NCBI GenBank assembly: GCA_910586825.1
Contig: CAJUJF010000014.1
Location: 1 to 45,603 of the forward strand
Reading direction: 5' to 3'
DNA: 45,603 bases
Source: an uncultured Christensenellaceae bacterium
GTDB lineage: Bacteria > Bacillota > Clostridia > Christensenellales > Borkfalkiaceae
Within the stretch, counting starts at the first letter, position 1, and each line of letters starts with the position of its first letter. Shown here in pieces: positions 7,127 to 14,412 of this stretch. The translations under genes were made by a program, and so were the position numbers. Under the pieces are notes generated by a model. That model ran no database searches, was not told the DNA's origin, and saw only the letters and a program-made list of their open reading frames with translations.

Positions 7127-7803
7127 GATAGAATCTCCCGTATGATTTTTCCCGCCATCAACAGCCCCATCGCCGAAGGGACGAAGGAAACAGAGCCGAC
7201 CGTATCCGAGCCGTTCGCCGCGGGCGGCTCTTCCGAATAGGCGACGCTCAGCCGCTCGATCCCGCGTTTTTTCAATTCGCGACGCATGACGCGGGCGAGC
7301 GGACAGACTTTCGTTTCATAAAGATCCGCGATCCTGATCTTCTCGGGATCGAGCTTGTTCCCCGCGCCCATGGCGGAGATCACCGGCACCCCCGCCGCCG
7401 CGCAGCGTTCGATCAGGCAGAGTTTCGCGGTCACGTTGTCGATGCAGTCGGCGACGTAATCGAATGCGGAAAGATCGGTCTCCGCCGCGTTTTCAGGCAG
7501 GTAAAACAGATTGCGCGCGATCGCGTCGCAGTCGGGGGAAATATCCCTGATCCGCGCCGCCATCACTTCCGTCTTATATTTTCCGATCGTGGAATACAGC
7601 GCGACGAGCTGGCGGTTGAGATTGCTCTCCTCCACCCTGTCCCTGTCGATCAACGTGATGCCGCCGACGCCCGCGCGGGCGAGCGCCTCGGCGCAGTACG
7701 ATCCCACGCCGCCGACGCCGAACACGGCGACGCGGCTGTTTTTCAGTTTTTCCACGCCCGCTTCCCCGATCAGAAGGGCGGTGCGGCTGTCTCGCTCGTT
7801 CAT
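7123..7803 (-). CDS. tcdA: tRNA threonylcarbamoyladenosine dehydratase
   Basis: TcdA uses ATP to cyclise t6A37 to ct6A37 in ANN-decoding tRNAs. The 226-residue product has the E1/ThiF-type nucleotide site GVGGVGS (29-35), the LIDRDRVEESNLNRQ strand and Arg finger, ADCIDN, and the KVCPLARVMR segment common to TcdA. The ATG at 7803 was selected by homology and by the promoter six bases upstream; the longer reading frame adds sequence that does not resemble the family. It is the first gene of a pair with the cysteine desulfurase. There is no ribosome binding site, so the mRNA is predicted leaderless. Confidence 0.92.
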   Translation of the reverse strand: MNERDSRTALLIGEAGVEKLKNSRVAVFGVGGVGSYCAEALARAGVGGITLIDRDRVEESNLNRQLVALYSTIGKYKTEVMAARIRDISPDCDAIARNLFYLPENAAETDLSAFDYVADCIDNVTAKLCLIERCAAAGVPVISAMGAGNKLDPEKIRIADLYETKVCPLARVMRRELKKRGIERLSVAYSEEPPAANGSDTVGSVSFVPSAMGLLMAGKIIREILS

Positions 7804-7809
7804 ACCGCC

Positions 7810-7838
7810 ATTATAATCCAAGCGATGAGGAATGTCAA
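7810..7838 (-). promoter_or_regulatory. Consensus promoter giving a leaderless tcdA mRNA
   Basis: On the minus strand TTGACA (7833-7838), 17 nt, TATAAT (7810-7815), then six bases to the ATG. Both hexamers are perfect consensus. Confidence 0.85.
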
Positions 7839-7840
7839 CG

Positions 7841-7873
7841 AAAAACCCTGCGGGCGATGCGCGCCCGCAGGGT
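7841..7873 (-). terminator. Terminator after the phosphotransferase-fold gene
   Basis: A 12-bp stem, ACCCTGCGGGCG with its complement (7845-7873, loop ATGCG), is followed on the minus strand by five T residues. It ends two bases before the -35 box of tcdA. Confidence 0.85.
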
Positions 7874-7892
7874 CCGATAATCCGGTATTCGT

Positions 7893-8633
7893 TTATTGCC
7901 AATCGCAGACGTTGACCCACTTTGCAAGGAACTCCTGTTCCTGCGGTTTCTTCTTGACCGATTGCGAAGCGGCGACGATGGGAAGGATCCGCTGAACGTA
8001 CTGGATCGCGGTATCCGTTTTGGCGCAGAACAGGTTGAGATACTTCTCCGCGATCTCGTCCTTGCCCTGCAATTTGAAAATCAGATACGTTCTCGCCGCG
8101 TCGGCGGAACCGTTGCCCTGCGTCGCGTGCGACCAGTCGATGATGAACGGCGTGCCGTCCTTTGTGATCACGATGTTGCTGGGCTGGAAGTCTCCGTGGC
8201 AGAGCTTCTTGTGGCGGGGCAGTCCGTCGAGCCGCACGTGCAAATCGTAACGCACCGTCGCGGGGAAAGAGCTTGCCGAAATCTTGGCGTGCATTTTATC
8301 GCGCAGGTGTCCCAAAAGCGGCACTTTTTCTTTGCTCATGCGGATTTGCAGATCGACGAAAAAGCTGAGATATTCGTCCGTCTTTTCGGGATGTTTCTGC
8401 ATCAGGGATTCGAGGGTCTCGCCGTCGATATACTCCCAGATCAGAGACCACTGTCCGTCGATCACGGAAACGCCGAGCACCTTGGGGATATTCAACCCCG
8501 TCTCTTCGACGCGCGCCTGATTGAGCGCTTCGTTCAGAATTCCCGCTTTCGAATAGGTAGAGTCGAAAGACTTGACCAGACGGTCTCCGTCGCGGTAGAG
8601 CTTTTTGCCCTCGCTGGTGTGAATGAGTTCCAT
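7893..8633 (-). CDS. Aminoglycoside phosphotransferase-fold kinase
   Basis: This is a small-molecule kinase of the APH/choline kinase superfamily. The 246-residue product carries the catalytic Brenner motif LCHGDFQPSN (His146-Gly-Asp148, Asn153) and the metal-binding FIIDWSHA (Asp166). The N-lobe is short, with SLIWEYIDGETL in the hinge. The substrate cannot be told: the fold includes antibiotic, choline, homoserine and sugar kinases, and this housekeeping context does not suggest resistance. A strong AGGAGG precedes the ATG. It is monocistronic, with a promoter at 8687-8714 and a strong terminator. Confidence 0.85.
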   Translation of the reverse strand: MELIHTSEGKKLYRDGDRLVKSFDSTYSKAGILNEALNQARVEETGLNIPKVLGVSVIDGQWSLIWEYIDGETLESLMQKHPEKTDEYLSFFVDLQIRMSKEKVPLLGHLRDKMHAKISASSFPATVRYDLHVRLDGLPRHKKLCHGDFQPSNIVITKDGTPFIIDWSHATQGNGSADAARTYLIFKLQGKDEIAEKYLNLFCAKTDTAIQYVQRILPIVAASQSVKKKPQEQEFLAKWVNVCDWQ

Positions 8634-8686
8634 AATAATCCTCCTGTGTCGCGCGGGGAATTATCCCGCAATGATTTTCCGTCCAT

Positions 8687-8714
8687 ATTATACTTGAAAA
8701 ATTTCGCGTTGTAA
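8687..8714 (-). promoter_or_regulatory. Promoter of the APH-fold kinase gene
   Basis: On the minus strand TTACAA (8709-8714), 16 nt, TATAAT (8687-8692). The mRNA leader is about 45 nt and carries AGGAGG. Confidence 0.6.
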
Positions 8715-8797
8715 ATACCTTTTTTTAAAAATTTTCCCGAATCGTAAAAAGTTTTCGCGAAATAACGCCGTAATTCCGACCGCACGGAAAAAGCGCG

Positions 8798-8823
8798 AAA
8801 GAAAAGGAGGGCGAACGCCCTCC
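8798..8823 (-). terminator. Terminator of the ispE operon
   Basis: An 8-bp stem, GGAGGGCG/CGCCCTCC (8806-8823), has a TTCG-type loop on the minus strand and is followed by TTTTCTTT. Confidence 0.75.
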
Positions 8824-8843
8824 CGAAAACGCATCACGAACGG

Positions 8844-9764
8844 TCATTCTTCCGTCTCTTCCTCTTCTTCCGCCTGCGCGCCGTCGAGCACCCAAGCGAG
8901 GCATTCGAGCCGCGACTGCAAATATGCGAGCCGCGCGCCCTCTTCGGTAGAAGACAGTTTTTCGTTTTCGCGGCACAGTCTGTGCGCAACGAGCAGTTTG
9001 CGCGAAAACACAATCGCGAGCGCGGCCATGACGAGCGCGACGCCGCCGAACGAGGAAATCAGCACGATGGGCGCAATGCTCGTTGTCGTATATAAAAAGC
9101 TCGCGGAGATCGCCGCGCCGAGCAGACACGCGCAAAACAATGCGAAAAATATCCCGTAACGGATCAGATAATATCTGCGGTTGTCGCGGAAATATCCGCG
9201 GCGGCGTTCCATGTTCTCTTCCACCTTTTCTTTCAGCGGCTCCGCTTCCGAGCGGTACGTCTCCCGTTCCGCCACGAGACGCTCGCCCGCTTCTTTGAGC
9301 ACGAACGCGCGCACCTCTTCCGACGCGAGAGACAGCTCTTCCGCAAACTCCGCCCGATAGAACGCCTCGTAGTCGGTGAAATTCTTCGTGCGCGCACGCC
9401 ATAGCCCCTTTCCCGCTTCCGCGTTTTCGATATCGTACACCGTCGCTTGCCCGAACAGCGACTCCGCCTCATCGTAACTGCCTTCCGCGAGCTTCTCCTC
9501 GCCGAGGGCGGCGAGCTTTTTGCTCTCCTCGCGCGCTTCCGAAAGCGCCTTTTCGCGCCGCGCCAATTCCTCTTTCAACTGCGAAGGCGTCAGCCCGACG
9601 AGATCTTCGTCGTATTCCTCGCCTTCCGGAAATTCGAGCACGAGCTCCTCTTCCGGAATTTCGTCCTCCGTTTCGTCCGCCGCCAATGCGTCGACCGCGT
9701 CGTCGCCTTCCCGCTTGCGTTTGATTTTGATTTCCCGCTCCCGATCGATGATCCTTTCTTCCAT
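8844..9764 (-). CDS. Uncharacterised coiled-coil protein with two membrane segments
   Basis: No family is recognised. The 306-residue product starts with a very acidic and basic, probably disordered region (residues 1-60). Heptad-like helices with TPR-like spacing follow (65-195, including the AEGSYDEAESLFGQATVY repeat unit). Two adjacent membrane helices (about 200-222 and 230-255) and a helical, acidic tail ending in Glu repeats come last. AAGGAG precedes the ATG by seven bases. It begins 27 bases after ispE on the same strand and has its own terminator, so it is probably the second gene of an ispE operon. A membrane-attached scaffold is a guess from architecture only. Confidence 0.8.
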   Translation of the reverse strand: MEERIIDREREIKIKRKREGDDAVDALAADETEDEIPEEELVLEFPEGEEYDEDLVGLTPSQLKEELARREKALSEAREESKKLAALGEEKLAEGSYDEAESLFGQATVYDIENAEAGKGLWRARTKNFTDYEAFYRAEFAEELSLASEEVRAFVLKEAGERLVAERETYRSEAEPLKEKVEENMERRRGYFRDNRRYYLIRYGIFFALFCACLLGAAISASFLYTTTSIAPIVLISSFGGVALVMAALAIVFSRKLLVAHRLCRENEKLSSTEEGARLAYLQSRLECLAWVLDGAQAEEEEETEE

Positions 9765-9791
9765 GTCTTTCTCCTTATAATCGCCGTCCCC

Positions 9792-10727
9792 TCATTCGCC
9801 TTCGCCCTTGCCGAGCGCGAAGGGATTGCGGAACGGTTTCAACCGTTTCGGTTCCACGCTGCGCAAAACGTACGCGCGGAATTTTCCTTTGTACCGGCTC
9901 TTCGCCCATTCGCATAGCTCCCGCGTCGCAAACAGCGCGCAGCAGCCGCTGCCGGAACCGGTCATGAACGTGCCGAGCGGAGAAAATTCCTTTAACGAAA
10001 GATACGCTTTCTCCACGTCGGGATTCAACCGTTTCGCCGCTTCGAACAGACCGTTGCCCATCACCCGCGCCGCCCACTCGACGGCGCCCGATCGAAGCGA
10101 CTCCAAAACGCGCTCGGTGCGTGGCATGTCCGCGTTCCGCCGCGTTTCGCCCGCCGCGTCCGCACGCAAGCCGTCGTAAGTCCGAAAGCATTCCGCGGTG
10201 TTCACGCCCGTTTGCGGGATCAGTAAAAAAAAGTCGAGGGGGGGCATGTCCGCGATCGGCTCGATCCGCTCGCCCCTGCCGCGCATGCGCGCGAATCCGC
10301 CTTTCAACAGATACCCCGTGTCGCTTCCCAACGAATCGGCAAGTTCTTTCAGCGCCCGTTCGTCCGCGATCCCATAGAGACGGGCAAGCGCGTTCAGAAC
10401 GCCCGCCGCATCCGCCGAGGATCCGCCCATGCCCGCGCCGACGGGAATGTTTTTATAGATCGCAATGTCGGCGCCCGCCGTTTTAAACCGCGCCGTAAAC
10501 GCTTCGCCCGCGCGTTGCGCGTTGTTCTCTTCGGGCGGAATCGTCTCGCTGCCCAAGCCGTGCATGAATACGCGGATCTTTCCGTCCTTCCGTTTCTTTG
10601 CGCTGATCTGATCGAACAGATCGACGGTGACGACCAGAGAATCGAGCGTATGAAATCCGTCCGCTTCCCCCGTGATATCGAGCGTGAGATTTACTTTCGC
10701 GTACGCTTTTACCTTTGCCGTATTCAT
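9792..10727 (-). CDS. ispE: 4-diphosphocytidyl-2-C-methyl-D-erythritol kinase
   Basis: IspE phosphorylates CDP-methylerythritol in the MEP isoprenoid pathway. The 311-residue GHMP kinase begins AKVKAYAKVNLTLDI, has the ATP loop VGAGMGGSSADAAG near residue 95, and the late FMTGSGSG motif. Two in-frame ATGs exist. The one at 10736 lies inside the -10 box, so the one at 10727 is preferred. It then sits seven bases after the -10, again a leaderless arrangement. veg lies two genes away, echoing the veg-ispE proximity in Bacillus. No downstream MEP gene is adjacent. Confidence 0.93.
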   Translation of the reverse strand: MNTAKVKAYAKVNLTLDITGEADGFHTLDSLVVTVDLFDQISAKKRKDGKIRVFMHGLGSETIPPEENNAQRAGEAFTARFKTAGADIAIYKNIPVGAGMGGSSADAAGVLNALARLYGIADERALKELADSLGSDTGYLLKGGFARMRGRGERIEPIADMPPLDFFLLIPQTGVNTAECFRTYDGLRADAAGETRRNADMPRTERVLESLRSGAVEWAARVMGNGLFEAAKRLNPDVEKAYLSLKEFSPLGTFMTGSGSGCCALFATRELCEWAKSRYKGKFRAYVLRSVEPKRLKPFRNPFALGKGEGE

Positions 10728-10734
10728 CTTTTCC

Positions 10735-10763
10735 ATTGTAACATACTTTCATTCCGATTGCAA
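10735..10763 (-). promoter_or_regulatory. ispE promoter overlapping the first ATG
   Basis: On the minus strand TTGCAA (10758-10763), 17 nt, TACAAT (10735-10740), then seven bases to the ATG at 10727. Confidence 0.6.
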
Positions 10764-10791
10764 GAGATTTCGTTCCCCGCGCAAACGAAAC

Positions 10792-10819
10792 TGCGCCGAC
10801 CGCGGTCGCGGTCGGCGCA
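10792..10819 (-). terminator. GC-rich hairpin after the SipL-like gene
   Basis: A 12-bp perfect stem (10792-10803 with 10808-10819, loop GGTC) lies just past the stop codon. The following minus-strand bases, GTTTCGTTT, are only moderately T-rich, so termination may be partial. Confidence 0.55.
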
Positions 10820-10828
10820 GGCGTTGAT

Positions 10829-12307
10829 TCAGCCGTGCAACGTTTTCTTGCGATATACGATGACGCGCTGTCCTTCTTTTACGGGGAATTCGATGTCCGG
10901 ATTGCTCGCCGAAACTTCTTCGGGCGATTTTTTCAAGCTCTTGGCAAGCTCCCAAAGCCCGTCTCCCGCGCGGGGAATGTACACGCTCACGGCGCTGTCG
11001 TTGCCCGGAAGCGCCGCGCCCTCCTCCGCCGAGACGACGAATTTCGCATGCACCGTCTTCTTTTCGCAGAGGGTGATTTTCAGCGTCGCGTCCGCGTCGA
11101 TCTCGCCCTCCTGTTTCTGCCGCGCCGAAGTTCCGCATACCAGAACCCCGACGGTGCAGTTTTCGGCGTTTACGGGAACGGAGAACGGCAGACTGATTTC
11201 GATGCCGCGGTGCGCCCCGTCCGTACCCAATACGAGCAGCGTCGCAAGCACGACGCCCTCGACGCGCGTCCCGTCATCTCCGCGCACGAGATTCGCTTCG
11301 GCGCGTTGCAGGGTGACCGCCTGCAACACGTCCGAAAAGTCCACGGGCGAAGACAGCGCGCACTTGCCGGAAATGCGTTCGGTCACGCGGGAGATCGATC
11401 CCGCGCCGCCGCACTCCGCGCTTCCGAACGTGAGCGAAATTTCGTTCGTCTGCGAAAAAGCGTCCGTCGCCGTGTCCACGGCAAGCTCTTCATAGACGCA
11501 GCCTTCCGCGCTCAGCGTGAACTCGGCGGAGATCCTGCACTTGCCCTTCGTTTCGTCAGTATCGGCGTGAATGGTCGCGCTCAACACGTTTACGCGCGCT
11601 TCCGCGCCGCAACCGAACGACGCGGCGTCGCAGGGAAGTTCGAGATTGAACGGAACCAGCCGTTCGAACGAGACCAGCCCGCCGTCCGCTTTCAGCGCGA
11701 GGATGCCGAGGTTGATTTCCCCCTCGACTTTCAGCGTGCCCGTTTCGCACACGAGATCGGTGATATTCACCGCTTCGGAATGCTGCAAGACGTCGCCGAT
11801 AAATTCCGTTTCGAACTCGTCTTCCGTTTCCGCCGCCCCGCCGCAGAGGTGCGCGACGATCAGCACGGAGGGTTCCCGCTTCAACACGAGTTCCCCGCCC
11901 GTCAAATATTCGAAGCTCTGCTCGCCGTACAAATTAATGTCCGCGCCCAGAAGCGCCGCAACGTAGACGCTGGCTCCTTCGCGGCGAACGGAGACGTTCT
12001 CCACCGAGACGCACGCACGCGGCGTCAGCGCGGGATAACAGCGCTCGTCTTTCGCGACCGCCGTGAACTCCACGCCCTTTTCCGCGCGGCACACGTGTTT
12101 TTCCGCATCTTCGTACACGATGGAAAAATGCGCTTTCCCGAAATAACGGACTTCGCCGTTCCCCGATTCCGCGCCCGTAAGCGAAGCGGTGGCGTTTACC
12201 GAAAGCACCGTCCCGACTTCCTGCCCGAAGCGGCATTCCACCGCGGTTTGCGCGTTCAGCGCGCCGATCTTTCCGTATCCGCGGAAGGTTTCCGATTGCT
12301 GTATCAT
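10829..12307 (-). CDS. SipL-like spore coat morphogenetic protein (SPOCS and LysM)
   Basis: SipL binds SpoIVA and helps to encase the forespore in coat. The 492-residue product is built of repeated beta-rich SPOCS (DUF3794) modules (about residues 25-160, 165-290 and 300-410). It ends in a LysM domain (about 440-488) with AGDGLWELAKSL and EGQRVIVYR. No signal peptide is present, as expected for a mother-cell cytoplasmic protein. The ATG at 12307 follows GGGAGA by eight bases. A sigma-E-type promoter (12339-12367) supports mother-cell expression. The C-terminal LysM is the feature shared by SipL and SpoVID. The exact orthology is inferred. Confidence 0.82.
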   Translation of the reverse strand: MIQQSETFRGYGKIGALNAQTAVECRFGQEVGTVLSVNATASLTGAESGNGEVRYFGKAHFSIVYEDAEKHVCRAEKGVEFTAVAKDERCYPALTPRACVSVENVSVRREGASVYVAALLGADINLYGEQSFEYLTGGELVLKREPSVLIVAHLCGGAAETEDEFETEFIGDVLQHSEAVNITDLVCETGTLKVEGEINLGILALKADGGLVSFERLVPFNLELPCDAASFGCGAEARVNVLSATIHADTDETKGKCRISAEFTLSAEGCVYEELAVDTATDAFSQTNEISLTFGSAECGGAGSISRVTERISGKCALSSPVDFSDVLQAVTLQRAEANLVRGDDGTRVEGVVLATLLVLGTDGAHRGIEISLPFSVPVNAENCTVGVLVCGTSARQKQEGEIDADATLKITLCEKKTVHAKFVVSAEEGAALPGNDSAVSVYIPRAGDGLWELAKSLKKSPEEVSASNPDIEFPVKEGQRVIVYRKKTLHG

Positions 12308-12338
12308 AATTCGTATCTCCCGATATTGGTTTCCCTCT

Positions 12339-12367
12339 ATCGTATGCGGCAAGTTCGGCGGATATGC
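12339..12367 (-). promoter_or_regulatory. Sigma-E-type promoter of the SipL-like gene
   Basis: On the minus strand GCATATC (12361-12367), 14 nt, CATACGAT (12339-12346). Both elements are close to the sigma-E consensus (KMATATT, CATACANT). The -10 octamer is identical to that ahead of spoIVFA. Confidence 0.6.
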
Positions 12368-12398
12368 GCGGCGAACAAGGTATAAATTCGTAGAAATC

Positions 12399-12413
12399 CG
12401 TCAATCATTGACG
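12399..12413. repeat. 15-bp palindrome abutting the veg start codon
   Basis: CGTCAAT-C-ATTGACG has perfect 7-bp arms with one central base, ends one base before the veg ATG, and replaces any recognisable Shine-Dalgarno site. A one-base centre suits a protein-binding site better than a hairpin. Confidence 0.6.
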
Positions 12414-12414
12414 C

Positions 12415-12669
12415 ATGATCAAACAAACGGGCAGCGTCGCCCTCATCAAACAGACGATTGCGGAATATTTCAAACGGCAGGTAAACGTTACCGTCAACCT
12501 CGGACGAAACAAAGTCTTAAAATATTGCGGCGAACTCTCCGGCGTGTACCCCGCGCTCTTCACCGTGCGCCCCAACGACAAAAACTTTTTGGGAAAGACC
12601 TCTTACTCCTACGCCGAAGTGCTGTGCGGAAGCGTGAAAATAAAACCCGTACAGGAATCGGAAGGCTGA
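12415..12669 (+). CDS. veg: Veg family protein
   Basis: Veg is a small, highly expressed Firmicute protein linked to biofilm regulation in Bacillus; its mechanism is unsettled. The 84-residue product matches the family core: a basic strand VTVNLGRNK, then ELSGVYPALFTV and the signature SYSYAEVL. The only suitable start is the ATG at 12415. No ribosome binding site is visible; a 15-bp palindrome fills the space instead. A TATAAA at 12381-12386 may be its -10 box, with no convincing -35. It is divergent from the SipL-like gene and close to ispE, consistent with Firmicute synteny. Confidence 0.88.
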   Translation: MIKQTGSVALIKQTIAEYFKRQVNVTVNLGRNKVLKYCGELSGVYPALFTVRPNDKNFLGKTSYSYAEVLCGSVKIKPVQESEG

Positions 12670-12726
12670 TAGAAATACGCCCGAAACCTCGCCCCGACGA
12701 TCGTATCGAAAATCTGCGTAAAACGC

Positions 12727-12755
12727 TTGCGTTTTTTTGTCCGCCGTGGTATAAT
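12727..12755 (+). promoter_or_regulatory. Promoter of the ABC-F attenuator leader
   Basis: TTGCGT (12727-12732), 17 nt, TATAAT (12750-12755). Predicted start near 12762, giving an unusually long leader of about 170 nt before the ABC-F gene. Confidence 0.8.
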
Positions 12756-12782
12756 CCCGATATCAAAGGTCGGCGGTGCGAA

Positions 12783-12803
12783 ATGGAGAAACTTTCTTGC
12801 TGA
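12783..12803 (+). CDS. Six-residue leader peptide MEKLSC
   Basis: The ATG at 12783 begins a six-codon ORF (MEKLSC, stop TGA) about 21 nt into the leader, behind a weak GGCGG. Its codons 3-5 contain AACTTTC (12790-12796). This can pair with GAAAGTT (12877-12883), at the foot of the terminator's 5' arm, or, as ACTTTC, with GAAAGT (12852-12857). Such short ORFs in ABC-F leaders are known sensors of ribosome stalling by antibiotics. Translation is unproven. Confidence 0.5.
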   Translation: MEKLSC

Positions 12804-12877
12804 ACAGAATCGGGTAAAACTGCGGAAGTTCCGCGGTTTTCCGTTGCGCAGGAAAGTCAATTCTAAAATAACGATCG

Positions 12878-12910
12878 AAAGTTATGAGAATGCTTTCTCA
12901 TAACTTTTTT
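12878..12910 (+). terminator. Attenuator terminator upstream of the ABC-F gene
   Basis: A 13-bp perfect stem (12878-12890 with 12895-12907, loop TGCT) runs into a T-tract (12905-12910). It stands between the promoter and the coding region, only 20 bases before the start codon and just ahead of GGAG (12918-12921), so it must be read through for expression. A second hairpin (12816-12840) lies upstream. Confidence 0.88.
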
Positions 12911-12930
12911 GTTTTACGGAGAATCACGAA

Positions 12931-14412
12931 ATGTCAACGATCAAAATACAAAATCTGAACTTTACGCACGAAGGCGCTTACGCCCCGCTGTTCGAAAATC
13001 TGTGCCTTCAATTCGACACCGGCTGGAAACTCGGACTGATCGGCAGAAACGGACGGGGGAAGACGACCCTGCTCGATCTGATCGCCGGCAAATACGAGTA
13101 CGGCGGAACGATAACGGCAAACACGGCGTTTTCCCGCTTCCCCTTTCCCGTGCGCGATCCCGCGCTTCCCGCCCGCGCGGTTTTCGACGAGACCGCGCCC
13201 GATGCGGAGGAATGGGAGATCCTGCGCGAGCTGTCCTTGCTGGACGTCGACGAACAGGCGCTGTCCCGTCCCTTTACGCAGCTTTCGGGCGGGGAACGGA
13301 CGAAGCTGCTGCTTGCGGCGCTATTCCTAAACGACGGCGGTTTTTTGCTGATCGACGAACCGACCAACCACCTCGATCTCGAAGGGCGCGAGACCGTATC
13401 CGCGTATCTGAAAAGAAAAAAGGGCTTCCTCCTCGTATCGCACGATCGCGCGTTTCTGGACGGTTGCGTCGATCATATTCTCACGATCAACAAAACGGAC
13501 GCGGAACTCAGGAGCGGCAATTTTTCTTCCTGGTTCGAAGCTTTTGAAAAACAGCAGACCGCCGAGGCCGCGCAAAACGAGCGGCTCAAAAAGGACATCG
13601 CAAGACTTTCGGAATCGGCAAAGCGGACTTCCGCGTGGGCGAACCGCGCCGAAGCCGCGAAAAACGGCGGCAAGCTCGACTCGGGACTGAAACCGGACAA
13701 GGGTTACGTGAGTCACAAGGCGGCGAAGATGATGAAGCACGCCAAAACCGTGGAAGCGCGGCAACAGGAAGAGATCCGGCAAAAATCGGAACTTTTAAAA
13801 AATACGGAAACCGCCGAAAAGCTGAAACTTGCGCCGCTGACCTTCCGCGCCGAAAAACTGCTCTCCGTCCGCGACCTCGAAATCCGTTACGGTCCGCGAA
13901 CGGGCTGTAAGCCCGTGACCTTCGAAGCGTTGCGGGGGGAGCGGATCGCACTGGAAGGGAAAAACGGCTGCGGAAAAAGCAGCGTTTTAAAACTGATTAC
14001 GGGCGAAGATATCCCGCATCTGGGAACGGCACTGCTCGCTTCCGGGCTGACCGTCTCTTACGTACCGCAAACGGCAAGTCCCTGCGGACGAATCGCCGAC
14101 TTTGCAAGAGAGAACGCCGTGGACGAAAACCTGTTCAGGAGCATACTCAATAAACTCGGCTTTACCAAAAAAGACTTCGAAGGGGATATCGCTTCGTATT
14201 CCGAAGGACAGAAAAAGAAGATCCTCCTCGCCAAAAGTCTCTGCGAACAAGCGCATCTCTACGTTTGGGACGAACCGCTGAACTATCTCGACCTCTATTC
14301 CAGACTGCAAATCGAACGGCTGTTGCAAGATTACCGCCCGACGATGATCTTTGTGGAACACGATCGGGCGTTTCGGGAAGCGGTGGCGACGAAAACCGTT
14401 TTCATGCCGTAA
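12931..14412 (+). CDS. ABC-F ribosomal protection protein, Lsa/Vga-like
   Basis: Antibiotic-resistance ABC-F proteins bind the ribosomal E site and dislodge drugs from the peptidyl transferase centre. The Lsa/Vga group acts on lincosamides, streptogramin A and pleuromutilins. The 493-residue product has two ABC domains and no membrane segment. The first has Walker A GRNGRGKTT (38-46), signature LSGGERTK and IDEPTNHLD. A charged interdomain linker follows (about 200-290). The second has GKNGCGKSS, a degenerate SEGQKKK signature and WDEPLNYLD. The opening MSTIKIQNLNF and GWKLGLIGRNG resemble Lsa proteins. GGAG lies nine bases upstream. The attenuator leader agrees with a drug-inducible resistance gene; the exact spectrum is inferred. 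Confidence 0.88.
   Translation: MSTIKIQNLNFTHEGAYAPLFENLCLQFDTGWKLGLIGRNGRGKTTLLDLIAGKYEYGGTITANTAFSRFPFPVRDPALPARAVFDETAPDAEEWEILRELSLLDVDEQALSRPFTQLSGGERTKLLLAALFLNDGGFLLIDEPTNHLDLEGRETVSAYLKRKKGFLLVSHDRAFLDGCVDHILTINKTDAELRSGNFSSWFEAFEKQQTAEAAQNERLKKDIARLSESAKRTSAWANRAEAAKNGGKLDSGLKPDKGYVSHKAAKMMKHAKTVEARQQEEIRQKSELLKNTETAEKLKLAPLTFRAEKLLSVRDLEIRYGPRTGCKPVTFEALRGERIALEGKNGCGKSSVLKLITGEDIPHLGTALLASGLTVSYVPQTASPCGRIADFARENAVDENLFRSILNKLGFTKKDFEGDIASYSEGQKKKILLAKSLCEQAHLYVWDEPLNYLDLYSRLQIERLLQDYRPTMIFVEHDRAFREAVATKTVFMP

Noticed and set aside
7893..8633. Reading the APH-fold gene as an aminoglycoside resistance gene.
   Set aside because: Only the general kinase motifs are present; the fold covers many metabolic kinases and the context is housekeeping.
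10728..10736. The upstream ATG of ispE as the true start.
   Set aside because: It falls within the -10 hexamer of the only good promoter and has no ribosome binding site; the next ATG fits both promoter and family N-terminus.
10835..12385. A 516-codon plus-strand frame opposite the SipL-like gene.
   Set aside because: No domain and no promoter; the minus-strand gene has SPOCS and LysM domains and a sigma-E promoter.
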